Under the pieces are notes generated by a model that worked only from the letters and a program-made list of their open reading frames with translations, had not been told where the DNA came from and did no database searches. DNA of 64,000 bases from Chitinophagaceae bacterium (GTDB lineage: Bacteria; Bacteroidota; Bacteroidia; Chitinophagales; Chitinophagaceae): contig JADKAZ010000001.1 in the NCBI GenBank assembly GCA_016719015.1, positions 682,001 to 746,000 on the forward strand, given 5' to 3'. A program made the position numbers and the translations under genes. This document shows, piece after piece, positions 37,519 through 46,029 of the stretch (positions are counted from its first letter, which is position 1; each line of letters starts with the position of its first letter).

Positions 37519-38205
37519 ATGAAAAAACTGTTCCTTATCACCACTATGTTATTCGTGGCTGTAATCAGCCAAGCACAAAACAACTATTCAGGCGCCTATG
37601 GTTATTCATTTAAACCAAATGGTAATACCGGGAATGATAAAGATGCCACTGGCCCGGCTGGTAATCTTGTACTGTTAAAAATGGATGGCGATAAATACAG
37701 GTTCTGGCTGGACGTTACTATTGGCTGGCCCAATTATAATGTTGGTGAAACAGACGGCACCATCACTATTGTTAATGATACTGCTTCCTTTGATAATACG
37801 TTTGAAGAGGCTACCAAACCGTGTATACTAAAATTTAAAATTGCCGGCAATACAATCCACATCAATAGCCTATCCACTTCTTTTAATTGCGGATTTGGTA
37901 ATGGGGTAAATGCTGATGGCGATTATACGAAACTTAAAAATCAACCCGTATTGAATAATGCCTGGCTAAAAAAAGAGTATCACCAATCTCCTGCTATTGT
38001 TGTAACATCAAACAGGGCAGAGGTTTTCCAGGATGAGAATTGCCAGCATGCGTTTACTAAAAAACAATATTTTGTAAAAGGCGATAAGCTACTCAGCATT
38101 GCCGAAACAGAGAAAACTGTTTACACAGAGTATATCACAACAGCCGGTAAATTTATTTATGGCTGGATGAAAAAGACAGATATAAAGATTGTTGATACTG
38201 AATAA
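37519..38205 (+). CDS. Exported protein with SH3-like C-terminus, 228 residues
   Basis: A signal peptide (KKLFLITTMLFVAVISQAQ) precedes about 130 residues rich in Gly, Asn and aromatic residues, with strand patterns (YRFWLDVTIGWPNYNVGE). The last 60 residues (ENCQHAFTKKQYFVKGDK, then AGKFIYGWMKKTDIKI) resemble a bacterial SH3-like module, by the pattern G-W-M-K-x-x-D-I near the end. The ATG follows a GAAGGAG ribosome-binding site. It lies 5 nt before the metzincin gene, so the two are very likely cotranslated. Function unknown. Confidence 0.75.
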   Translation: MKKLFLITTMLFVAVISQAQNNYSGAYGYSFKPNGNTGNDKDATGPAGNLVLLKMDGDKYRFWLDVTIGWPNYNVGETDGTITIVNDTASFDNTFEEATKPCILKFKIAGNTIHINSLSTSFNCGFGNGVNADGDYTKLKNQPVLNNAWLKKEYHQSPAIVVTSNRAEVFQDENCQHAFTKKQYFVKGDKLLSIAETEKTVYTEYITTAGKFIYGWMKKTDIKIVDTE

Positions 38206-38210
38206 ATAAT

Positions 38211-38879
38211 ATGGGTTCCGTAGAGTTAGACAACCGGCAATTAATCATTTATTCGCATATTATTACTTATGGCAATGCTGCCAATGCGGCTCTCACAGAA
38301 ATGATGCGGGATGAGATTGAAACCATGTGGAATGAACCAAAAGTCAGTTTAAAGTTCGATGGTTCGGCGTTTGAAGTCCGGTTCAGGATTACTGCCTCAT
38401 TCGAACCAGCAATTGCAGATATTAATATTTACCAAAATCTTGACCCCCGTAATAATTATTTCAGGATTGAAGAATTTGCACACGGCAATATTTCATTTGT
38501 AGATGGATTAGGTTGCAATACCGGTTATTTTAAACTGGAGAATTTATACAAGGCTTCTACCACAGCGGCACATGAATATGGACATACATTAGGTCTGGAA
38601 CATCCTCATGACCTTGACCTGAGAGGCAAAGGAGTTCCCGGTATTATGTACCCGAGAGGAACATTGGTTGATCCGCAATACCAATATGAACCAGATAAAC
38701 CAGCCGGTGCGAAGGGCGGCACTTTATATCCAATTTACAGAAAGGTATTACAGGCAGACATTGAAAAATTAAGGCTTGACAAGCTGGAATTTGAAAATAA
38801 TAAAGCGGTGCTGGGTGAGTTCAGCAGTGTGTGGCATCCTAACCATTCAGATATTGATTGGAATAACTACAAAGCATAA
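38211..38879 (+). CDS. Metzincin-type zinc metalloprotease without signal peptide
   Basis: 222 residues with the full metzincin zinc signature HEYGHTLGLEH (His121, Glu122, His125, His131) and a Met-turn GIMYP (Met146), as in M10-type proteases. The N-terminal 115 residues are a matrixin-like half domain with strands (LIIYSHIITYG, VRFRITASF). No signal peptide, membrane helix, pro-domain cysteine switch or T9SS tail is present, unlike most secreted M10 enzymes. The C-terminus (FSSVWHPNHSDIDW) is unusual. It starts 5 nt after the exported SH3-like protein gene and is followed by a convergent gene 4 nt on. It may act inside the cell or leave by a non-Sec route. Confidence 0.85.
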   Translation: MGSVELDNRQLIIYSHIITYGNAANAALTEMMRDEIETMWNEPKVSLKFDGSAFEVRFRITASFEPAIADINIYQNLDPRNNYFRIEEFAHGNISFVDGLGCNTGYFKLENLYKASTTAAHEYGHTLGLEHPHDLDLRGKGVPGIMYPRGTLVDPQYQYEPDKPAGAKGGTLYPIYRKVLQADIEKLRLDKLEFENNKAVLGEFSSVWHPNHSDIDWNNYKA

Positions 38880-38883
38880 TTTT

Positions 38884-39813
38884 TTAGTTGTTTGTCAAGG
38901 CATCTTTAATTGTTGGAAAAGAAAATTGAAACCCGGCCTTCTGAACTTTTTTACTGCTTACCGTTGCACTTTTCAAAATTTCAACACTCATTTCACCCAG
39001 CATTATCTTTAAAACAAAGGTGGGAACATGAATGGGGATAAAAAATTTCTTTCTTGATTTAGCTAATTGAAGTGTTAGCTCTTTATTGGAAACAGGATTC
39101 GGAGCCACCGCATTATAAGTTCCCTGCCATGTTTCATTTTCCATTGCCATAATAAATAGCCGAACCAGGTCATCAATATGAATCCAGCTGATGATCTGTT
39201 TACCACTTCCCAGGATAGCGGCAACACCGAATTTCAGCGGCTTAATAAATTCTTTCAATGCGCCGCCATCCTTACTCAGGACAATTCCAATTCTTAACTT
39301 CACCAATCGTTTACCCGATTGAGTAACCGGTTCAATACTCTCCTCCCATTGCCGGCAGGTGCTGCCTAGAAATGATTCATCCGCCGGGTCACTTTCTGCA
39401 AAAGGTGTAGGGTTCGGAAGGATCCGGTCTGGCCCATACCAGCCAATCGCTGATGCACTAACCACTGCCTTTACTTTATTTGAAATCGTTTTAAGACTAT
39501 CTGCTAATAGTTTACAGCTCTTCACCCGGCTGTCAACAATCTCCTGCTTTCTTTTCTTTGTCCATCTTTTATCAGCCACCCCTGCACCGGCCAGGTGAAT
39601 GATATAATCTGCACTGGCGATGGCATTTTCATCAATCGTTTGGCTTTCAATATCCCATTTGGCATATTGAATTCCTTTTATTGATTGTGGACTATGATCC
39701 GTGGAAGGAAGAGTCCGGGTAAGTATGATAATATGGTAACCTTTCGCCAGCAATGCATGTCCCAATGCCTTGCCCACTAAACCTGTTCCACCTGTAATGA
39801 TAACTGTAGGCAT
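38884..39813 (-). CDS. TIGR01777-family epimerase (extended SDR)
   Basis: A 309-residue NAD(P)-binding protein of the extended short-chain dehydrogenase family, often annotated as SulA-like epimerase. It has the Rossmann motif GGTGLVG (8-14), the YG motif in SASAIGWYGP (with the catalytic tyrosine) and a C-terminal DUF1731-like region (KLMLGEMSVEILKS-like). The substrate is unknown in this family. The chosen ATG (39813) starts right at the Rossmann strand; a start at 39855 adds a poor 14-residue tail. The heptamer array at 39683-39703 encodes STDHSPQSI (residues 37-45) in a variable loop after LTR. Confidence 0.9.
   Translation of the reverse strand: MPTVIITGGTGLVGKALGHALLAKGYHIIILTRTLPSTDHSPQSIKGIQYAKWDIESQTIDENAIASADYIIHLAGAGVADKRWTKKRKQEIVDSRVKSCKLLADSLKTISNKVKAVVSASAIGWYGPDRILPNPTPFAESDPADESFLGSTCRQWEESIEPVTQSGKRLVKLRIGIVLSKDGGALKEFIKPLKFGVAAILGSGKQIISWIHIDDLVRLFIMAMENETWQGTYNAVAPNPVSNKELTLQLAKSRKKFFIPIHVPTFVLKIMLGEMSVEILKSATVSSKKVQKAGFQFSFPTIKDALTNN
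39683..39703. repeat. In-frame heptamer array in the epimerase gene
   Basis: GATTGTG, then GACTATG, then ATCCGTG: three units, 21 nt. Its translation DHSPQSI is close to the DNSPQSI of the metG array, in the same frame relative to the units. Confidence 0.65.
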
Positions 39814-39916
39814 TAAAAGTTTTTTTATGAAGTTAGTTTTTAAATAACATACCAATAGTCATATTGTTCTAGCTGCATATTATATAAACTTCTATCTTCA
39901 TTCTAAATAACAGTGT

Positions 39917-40816
39917 ATGAGTGTTGTCCTTTCAATAAAAAACCTCGCTAAATCATATGGTGCAGTCCGGGCACTGAATGGAGTATCGTTTGATGTGCCC
40001 CAGGGAAGTGTGTTTGGAATATTAGGCCCCAATGGTAGCGGCAAAACAACTTTGCTGGGCATTGTGATGGATGTATTGCGGGCTAACAAAGGTGAATTCT
40101 ATTGGTTTGGCCAACCGGGTGGTTCCCCTGAACAAAGAAAAAAGATCGGCTCCTTATTAGAGACACCCAATTTTTATAGCTATCTCTCCGGAACAGATAA
40201 TTTAAAGATTTCCCAGGCCATCAGTGGCCGGGGTACCCGGAAAGACATTGATGAAATACTGAAAAAAGTAAATCTGTATGATCGGCGTTGGAGTTCTTTC
40301 AAGTCCTTCAGTCTTGGTATGAAACAGAGGCTGGCTATCGGCGCTGCTTTATTAGGCGACCCGAAAGTCTTGGTATTAGATGAGCCAACGAATGGTCTTG
40401 ACCCTGTAGGTATTGCAGAAATAAGAAACCTGATTGTTGAATTAAAAGACAAGGGGCATACCATCATCATGGCAAGCCACTTGCTGGATGAAGTGGAGAA
40501 AGTATGCACCCATGCTGCTATTTTGAAAACAGGTAATATAATAACCACTGGCACGGTAGAAGATATAATGAAAGATGAAGATGTTGTGGAACTCAGTGCT
40601 GCGGATATCAATGTATTGTTGAAGGTGTTACAAAATATGGGCAAAGAAGTGCTGTTGGATGAAAAAGCAAACACTGTTCAGATCATTTTTCCAAAAGGAA
40701 TGGCAAAAATGGAAGAGATAAATCGCCACTGCTTCGATAACGGTGTTGTATTAACTCAATTAGTCTTGAGAAAGAAACGTCTGGAAGCAAGATTTTTTGA
40801 GCTTACAAGTAACTAA
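39917..40816 (+). CDS. ABC transporter ATP-binding protein
   Basis: 299 residues. ATPase subunit of an exporter-type ABC system: Walker A GPNGSGKTT (37-45), signature FSLGMKQRL (131-139), Walker B VLVLDEP (151-157) with the D-loop GLDP, and the switch His in IIMASHLL. A C-terminal extension of about 85 residues follows, as in DrrA/NatA/CcmA-type subunits. The permease gene begins 28 nt downstream. The cargo is unknown; antibiotic, lipid and sodium exporters share this layout. Confidence 0.93.
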   Translation: MSVVLSIKNLAKSYGAVRALNGVSFDVPQGSVFGILGPNGSGKTTLLGIVMDVLRANKGEFYWFGQPGGSPEQRKKIGSLLETPNFYSYLSGTDNLKISQAISGRGTRKDIDEILKKVNLYDRRWSSFKSFSLGMKQRLAIGAALLGDPKVLVLDEPTNGLDPVGIAEIRNLIVELKDKGHTIIMASHLLDEVEKVCTHAAILKTGNIITTGTVEDIMKDEDVVELSAADINVLLKVLQNMGKEVLLDEKANTVQIIFPKGMAKMEEINRHCFDNGVVLTQLVLRKKRLEARFFELTSN

Positions 40817-40844
40817 ATACCTGTCCCAACAAAATATAGAATAT

Positions 40845-41663
40845 ATGATTACGCTGATACGTACAGAATGGCTGAAGATGAGAAAATACAATGCCTTTTG
40901 GTGGATCATCGGCATTACAGCACTCTCCTATCCGGGGATCAACTACATGTTCTATAAAATTTATGAGGACATCACCAACAGGCCATCCAATGTGGGGGAC
41001 ATGGCTAAGCTGGCATTGGGAAATCCTTTTGCTTTTCCGGAAGTATGGCGAACAACCGCTTTTTTCTCTTCCTGCTTTGTGTTTATTCCGGCGGTAGTAG
41101 TGATTATGCTGGTATGCAATGAATATACGTTCAGAACACACCGGCAAAATGTTATTGATGGGTGGAGCCGCAGCCAATTTATTACCAGCAAATTATTGGA
41201 TGTAGCTATTGTATCACTCTTGATTACATTGATATATGCAGCAGTGGCTTTAATAACAGGTTTTGCCAGTCAGACCAGATTGATTCAAGACACCTGGAGC
41301 CAGGCTTATTATATCGGATTATTCTTTTTGCAAACTTTTGCTCAACTCTCCATTGCATTTTTGCTGGGCTTCCTTATAAAAAGAGCATTTTTAGCCTTGG
41401 GTGTTTTTCTATTTTACTTTATTGTATTGGAAAATATATTTGTGGGGCTATCTGAATGGAAAAATCTCAAATTCGGAGAATATCTGCCCTTGCAAATTTC
41501 AGATAAAATTATTCCCCGTCCTGCTTTCTGGGGAAAGCTGGACCAGGAGGCCTACAATAATTCCTTAAATGTCATTCCCCAGCATGTTATTCTGACGATT
41601 ATTCTAACCTCTATTATCTGGGCTGTTTGTTACCGGATAAATAGTAAAAGGGATTTAAAGTAA
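40845..41663 (+). CDS. ABC transporter permease (ABC-2 type)
   Basis: 272 residues with six hydrophobic helices (about 18-34, 59-83, 108-132, 146-168, 175-194 and 240-260), as in ABC-2 type permeases that pair with the ATPase upstream. The opening MITLIRTEWLKMRKYNAFWW is typical: an amphipathic helix with the basic ERLK-like motif before the first membrane span. The start at 40845 is chosen over a TTG at 40797 that would overlap the ATPase gene by 20 nt and add 16 residues unlike the family. A heptamer array lies just downstream. Confidence 0.9.
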   Translation: MITLIRTEWLKMRKYNAFWWIIGITALSYPGINYMFYKIYEDITNRPSNVGDMAKLALGNPFAFPEVWRTTAFFSSCFVFIPAVVVIMLVCNEYTFRTHRQNVIDGWSRSQFITSKLLDVAIVSLLITLIYAAVALITGFASQTRLIQDTWSQAYYIGLFFLQTFAQLSIAFLLGFLIKRAFLALGVFLFYFIVLENIFVGLSEWKNLKFGEYLPLQISDKIIPRPAFWGKLDQEAYNNSLNVIPQHVILTIILTSIIWAVCYRINSKRDLK

Positions 41664-41667
41664 TCCC

Positions 41668-41695
41668 GAATATCTAACAATGATAGTGAGTATCT
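41668..41695. repeat. Intergenic heptamer-phased sequence
   Basis: GAATATC, then TAACAAT, then GATAGTG, then AGTATCT, in the gap between the permease and the HYR-protein gene. Units are diverged, so confidence is limited. The remaining gap (to 41819) shows no clear promoter. Confidence 0.45.
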
Positions 41696-41819
41696 AATTC
41701 CCCATTTATAATCTATTTTTTGGCAGATTGCTTTACAGCAAGCTGGTATCCTGTTTGACTACAGATGGCTGCAACCTTTCAACAAATTTTTACTTCAATA
41801 AGCACAAATCAAAGCAAAC

Positions 41820-42440
41820 ATGAAAATTTCAACCATCCTTTCTTTAATCGTTATCCTTGCTCTCGGAAGTAGTAAGGTTACGGCACAGTCAGCCACATTT
41901 ACCTGTCCTTCTAATATTATTATTAAAGCCGACAACAATATGGAAGGTGCTACGGTTGTTTATCCTGAATTTATTACCAATGCAGATTGGGGAACGATAA
42001 TTTATTCCCCCGCATCGGGCTCTTTCTTTCGTCTCGGCTCGCATACCGTTACGATGACAAGTTCCAGGGGACAAAAGTGTTCCTTCACAGTTACGGTTAC
42101 CGATACTCAATCTCCCGTATTATCTGAGATAAAAATCTCTCCTAAAAATTTGTGGCCGGCTAGTAATAAAATGAAAAAAGTCAGTGTTAATTATACTGCT
42201 ACTGATAATGCGCAGGAGGTGACCACTGAATTATTCGTAAGTAGTAATGCCATTGATGGTGTAGCAGATTGGGAAATTATTGACAACCACCTGCTAAAAT
42301 TAAAAGCCACCCGTTTGCCCGATGGCACTCCAAGGGTGTATATTATTACTGTAACAGCCACCGACAAAGCAGGAAATACAACAACAAGAACAACAAGTAT
42401 AGCAGTTTCAAAAACCATGATGGCGGTTGCTTCTATGTAG
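41820..42440 (+). CDS. Exported HYR-domain protein, 206 residues
   Basis: A signal peptide (KISTILSLIVILALGSSKVTAQ) is followed by an HYR-like beta-sandwich: FTCPSNIIIKADNN, then SHTVTMTSSRGQKCSFTVTVTDTQSPVL, which carries the HYR hallmarks (CP, then C-x-F-x-V-x-V-x-D-x-x-x-P). A second related beta-sandwich follows (SVNYTATDNAQE, then TVTATDKAGNTT). Such modules mediate adhesion at the cell surface. No T9SS tail or lipobox is seen, so release into the periplasm or attachment by a partner is possible. It converges with ftsZ. Confidence 0.82.
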   Translation: MKISTILSLIVILALGSSKVTAQSATFTCPSNIIIKADNNMEGATVVYPEFITNADWGTIIYSPASGSFFRLGSHTVTMTSSRGQKCSFTVTVTDTQSPVLSEIKISPKNLWPASNKMKKVSVNYTATDNAQEVTTELFVSSNAIDGVADWEIIDNHLLKLKATRLPDGTPRVYIITVTATDKAGNTTTRTTSIAVSKTMMAVASM

Positions 42441-42465
42441 AATTTTCATATTAAGGAATTACACA

Positions 42466-42494
42466 TAAAAAACCCTCCGGTAGAAACCGGAGGG
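42466..42494 (-). terminator. Terminator of the dcw cluster
   Basis: On the minus strand an 8-bp stem, CCCTCCGG with CCGGAGGG (42487-42494 and 42473-42480), 6-nt loop, is followed by a run of six T. It lies 54 nt after the ftsZ stop (42548). In the plus direction there is no T tract, so it serves the minus strand. Confidence 0.92.
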
Positions 42495-42547
42495 AACAAC
42501 TAAAAAACACTAGCGTATTGCTACCGTTTCATTGGAACGAACTATCA

Positions 42548-44536
42548 TCAGTCGGGTTTTTTCCCGTCTAAAAACGTATTGATGGTGCTTATTTGTGTTT
42601 GATTGTTTTGGTCAGTTTTGACCTCGTAGCTGCTATAAAAGTTTTCTACCTGGGAGCTGTTGTGATGCAATTCCATATTGCGGCGGATATAAGCCGGCAC
42701 AGTTTCAAACTCATTATTGGGGTCAGCAGCGTTAACATTGAATGACAAGTTTCTCAACTTGTGCAATCGTTCGGCCGCCCTACGTTGTTGTTCTTCGGTT
42801 TCGTCCTGCATCGCAGAATCCTCAACCTCCGGGAACAAAGGTGTCTGAGCCTGATGGGCCATCGGCATATCCGCCGCTGGAATGTCATCCCTTTCTATTA
42901 TTTGCATTTGCAATTCAAGGAGTTCTTCCTCTTCATTGCTGGCAAGTGGTAAAGGGACCGGTTTCTCGGCAGAAGTCATTGAGGTAACGACCTCTGGTTT
43001 AGATTCTGCGTAGATATTGGATGGTCTGGCCAGATAACCTCCCGATGCTGCAGACACCGGGGTTGTACTAGTACTATCTTCTTTTACACTGAGGATTAGC
43101 TCAGCGTCTGTTTCTTTAATTGTTGGGGGAACGGATTTGAGTTGCGCTATCGAATTTATACTTTCCTCTTTTCCCGCAATTGACAATTTGCCAACAGTAG
43201 TTGTACCTGCTGCTGGTTCCGTATTTATACTAAGTATTTTTTCTTCCTCCCCAACTGATTCATGTTGTTCAGCTTGAAGTACAAAATGAATAATAGCTGG
43301 TTCTTCTTGTTCCTTCATATCTGTTATGTCAATAACCGGCGCCTGTATTACTGGCAACGCCTCCTCTACCAGTTGCGGAGCTAAGTAATTTTCTGCCACT
43401 ACAGGTTGCAGTGAATTCTCCATTTCAATTACTTCCTTTTCGATAGCAATTGCCGGTAATTCAAATTTTGTTATCACCGGAATTTTATCTTCCACCTGGC
43501 CAAGTACCATGACAATTTTTTCTTCTGCCTTTGGTTCTTCTTTCTTCACAACCGGTTTTGCAAACGGGTCTTTATGTTCAAAACCGGTTGCAATTAAGGT
43601 GATTCCAATCCTGTCACCAAGAGTACTGTCATAACCCATACCCAGGATAACATCGGTATTTTCTCCCGCCTGGTTAAGCAGGTAATTTTGTATCACTTCC
43701 ACTTCATCCATGGTAAACTCATGGTCACCCGCAGCGGAATTAATATTAATGAGTATCCATTTAGCACCGCGGATATCATTGTCATTAAGCAATGGAGAAT
43801 TCATGGCTTCTTCAATTGCTTGCTGTGCCCTGTTTTCACCAGATGCTTCTGCATTACCAAGTATTGCCACACCGCCATTACGCATTACTGTACAAACATC
43901 TGCAAAGTCAACATTGATCTGACCAGTACTATTAATAACATCTGTAATACATTTAGCGGCGGTCGCCAGAACATTATCAGCTTTTTCAAATGCTTCCCGC
44001 ATTTTTAAATTGCCAAACTGGTGACGTAATTTATCATTGCTGATTACAAGTAGTGTATCAACATACCCTTTTAATGTTTTAATTCCCTCTTCTGCCTGTT
44101 GCTGACGTTTCTTTCCTTCGTAAGCAAACGGTGTTGTAACAATACCTACTGTAAGGATGCCAAGGTCTTTACAAATTTTAGCAATGATGGGTGCCCCGCC
44201 AGTACCGGTACCACCACCCATGCCGGCAGTGATGAAAGCCATCTTCGTATTTACTTCGAGAATACGTTTTATTTCTTCCAATGATTCTTCCGTTGCCTGC
44301 CGGCCAATATCAGGATTGGCGCCGGCACCCAGACCTTGTGTAAGGTGTGGGCCAAGTTGTATCCTGTTAGGTATGCCACTATTGGCCAATGCCTGTGCAT
44401 CTGTATTACATATAATAAAATTCACACCATCTATCTGTTGCCCGAACATAAAGTTCACCGCATTGCCCCCGCCACCTCCTACTCCAATCACTTTCAGGAT
44501 AGACGATTGTTCTTTTGGCAGATCAAAATGTATCAT
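42548..44536 (-). CDS. ftsZ: Cell division protein FtsZ with long C-terminal extension
   Basis: Tubulin-like GTPase that builds the division ring. The GTPase domain (about 12-325) has the GTP motif GGGTGTG (107-113) and the T7 synergy loop (NVDFADVCTVM). The whole protein is 662 residues against about 380-400 in Escherichia coli: a tail of about 330 residues follows, rich in Glu, Pro, Ala and Thr (VEEALPVIQAPVI), as is common in Bacteroidota. Near its end lies the conserved segment ETVPAYIRRNMEL, the likely FtsA-binding peptide, and then about 35 more residues. It is the last gene of the cluster, 70 nt after ftsA. Confidence 0.97.
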   Translation of the reverse strand: MIHFDLPKEQSSILKVIGVGGGGGNAVNFMFGQQIDGVNFIICNTDAQALANSGIPNRIQLGPHLTQGLGAGANPDIGRQATEESLEEIKRILEVNTKMAFITAGMGGGTGTGGAPIIAKICKDLGILTVGIVTTPFAYEGKKRQQQAEEGIKTLKGYVDTLLVISNDKLRHQFGNLKMREAFEKADNVLATAAKCITDVINSTGQINVDFADVCTVMRNGGVAILGNAEASGENRAQQAIEEAMNSPLLNDNDIRGAKWILININSAAGDHEFTMDEVEVIQNYLLNQAGENTDVILGMGYDSTLGDRIGITLIATGFEHKDPFAKPVVKKEEPKAEEKIVMVLGQVEDKIPVITKFELPAIAIEKEVIEMENSLQPVVAENYLAPQLVEEALPVIQAPVIDITDMKEQEEPAIIHFVLQAEQHESVGEEEKILSINTEPAAGTTTVGKLSIAGKEESINSIAQLKSVPPTIKETDAELILSVKEDSTSTTPVSAASGGYLARPSNIYAESKPEVVTSMTSAEKPVPLPLASNEEEELLELQMQIIERDDIPAADMPMAHQAQTPLFPEVEDSAMQDETEEQQRRAAERLHKLRNLSFNVNAADPNNEFETVPAYIRRNMELHHNSSQVENFYSSYEVKTDQNNQTQISTINTFLDGKKPD

Positions 44537-44606
44537 AGTATTTTGAATTTAGCTGGCTCTCATTAAGCCGTTTGTAATTGGGTTAGTATTTTTTGGATTG
44601 CAGTCA

Positions 44607-45980
44607 TTATAAATGCTTGTCTTCTTCTTCTTTAAACAAATCAATAATCCTGTCTTTGAATTTGCCCCAGAAGCCTGTCAGGTTCTTGCGTTTATTCATA
44701 TCAGCTTCACTTACCACTTCTACTGATGATACATCAGGCACTTCCTGTCCGGCATGTTTTAATCCATCGGGCACTTCCACTTTCTTGTATTCCTTTTCAA
44801 ACTGTTTGCGGTTATGCTCATAATCATCATACCCTTTAAGAATAAGGCCGATACAGGTAGAATAAGTTGGCTTCGCCAATTCTTCAATATGTCCGCTTGC
44901 CAGGTGTTCATTAGGGAAACCAATCCTTGCATTCAATCCTGTAACATACTCAGTAAGCTGGATAAGGTGTTTTAATTGTGACCCACCACCTGTTAAGATG
45001 ATACCACCATTCAATGCTTTATTATCTAATCCAACTTGTTTCAAATGATAAGTAACGAAATCCATTATCTCACTCATTCTTGCCTGTATAATATTAGCAA
45101 GGTTCTTCACACTGATTTCCTTGGCTGGCATTCCCCTTAATCCCGGAATGGTGATATACGCATTTGCTTTTGCTTCATTCGCCAAAGCACTCCCAAACTG
45201 CACTTTCATTTGTTCTGCTTGTGTTTTCAATACACCCAGACCGGTCTTAATATCATTTGTAATGTTTTCTCCGGCAAAAGGAATAACAGCTGTATGCTTT
45301 AAAATTCCTTCGTAGAATACTGCGAGGTCAGTTGTACCGCCACCGATATCCACTATCGCAACACCGGCTTCCAGGTCTTCCTGTCCCATTACGGCAGAGG
45401 AAGAAGCTAACGGTTGCAACACCAGGTCTTTTGTTATTAAACCTGATTTCTCAACGCTGCGGTTAATATTCTTAATTGCATTTTTATCGCCAGTGATAAT
45501 ATGGAAATTGGCTCCAATCTTCACACCGCCATATCCGATTGGGTTAGGAATATTTTGAAAATTATCCACGGTGAATTCCTGCGGTATCACATCAATGATC
45601 TGGTCACCGGCAGGAATGTAGGTTTTGTATTGATCATCTATCAGTTGGTCAATTTCTTTCTGGGTTATCTCTTCTTCCGTTTTCTGGCGTACAATATCGC
45701 CACGGGTTTGCAAACTTTTAATGTGATGACCGGCAATACCGACATACACATCCTTGACATCAAGATTAGGATTGGATGCGAAACAATTTTCTAAAGCACT
45801 TTTAATGGCTTTGATCGTTTCATCAATATTCAGCACCTGTCCGTGCTTTACACCGTTGGAGTTGGATTTTCCGAATCCAAGTATCTCCAGTTTGCCAAAC
45901 TCATTTTTGCGCCCGGCAATAACTGCGATCTTGGTTGTTCCAATGTCCAGACCGACAATAATGGGTTGTTCGTTGTTCAT
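44607..45980 (-). CDS. ftsA: Cell division protein FtsA
   Basis: Actin-like ATPase that ties FtsZ filaments to the membrane. The 457 residues show the phosphate-1 motif GLDIGTTKIAVIAG, the 1C domain (about 85-165), the phosphate-2 motif VAIVDIGGGTTDLAVF and the adenosine motif ILTGGGSQL. The last 15 residues (KFKDRIIDLFKEEED) form an amphipathic membrane helix. Gap to ftsQ upstream is 49 nt. Confidence 0.97.
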   Translation of the reverse strand: MNNEQPIIVGLDIGTTKIAVIAGRKNEFGKLEILGFGKSNSNGVKHGQVLNIDETIKAIKSALENCFASNPNLDVKDVYVGIAGHHIKSLQTRGDIVRQKTEEEITQKEIDQLIDDQYKTYIPAGDQIIDVIPQEFTVDNFQNIPNPIGYGGVKIGANFHIITGDKNAIKNINRSVEKSGLITKDLVLQPLASSSAVMGQEDLEAGVAIVDIGGGTTDLAVFYEGILKHTAVIPFAGENITNDIKTGLGVLKTQAEQMKVQFGSALANEAKANAYITIPGLRGMPAKEISVKNLANIIQARMSEIMDFVTYHLKQVGLDNKALNGGIILTGGGSQLKHLIQLTEYVTGLNARIGFPNEHLASGHIEELAKPTYSTCIGLILKGYDDYEHNRKQFEKEYKKVEVPDGLKHAGQEVPDVSSVEVVSEADMNKRKNLTGFWGKFKDRIIDLFKEEEDKHL

Positions 45981-46029
45981 GATTGTTGTTTTTAGTTGTT
46001 GTTGTTTTTATCGAAATAGTTGTTTGTTA

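Noticed and set aside
40797..40844. TTG start of the ABC permease overlapping the ATPase gene
   Set aside because: The ATG at 40845 begins a typical permease N-terminus; the 16 added residues do not.
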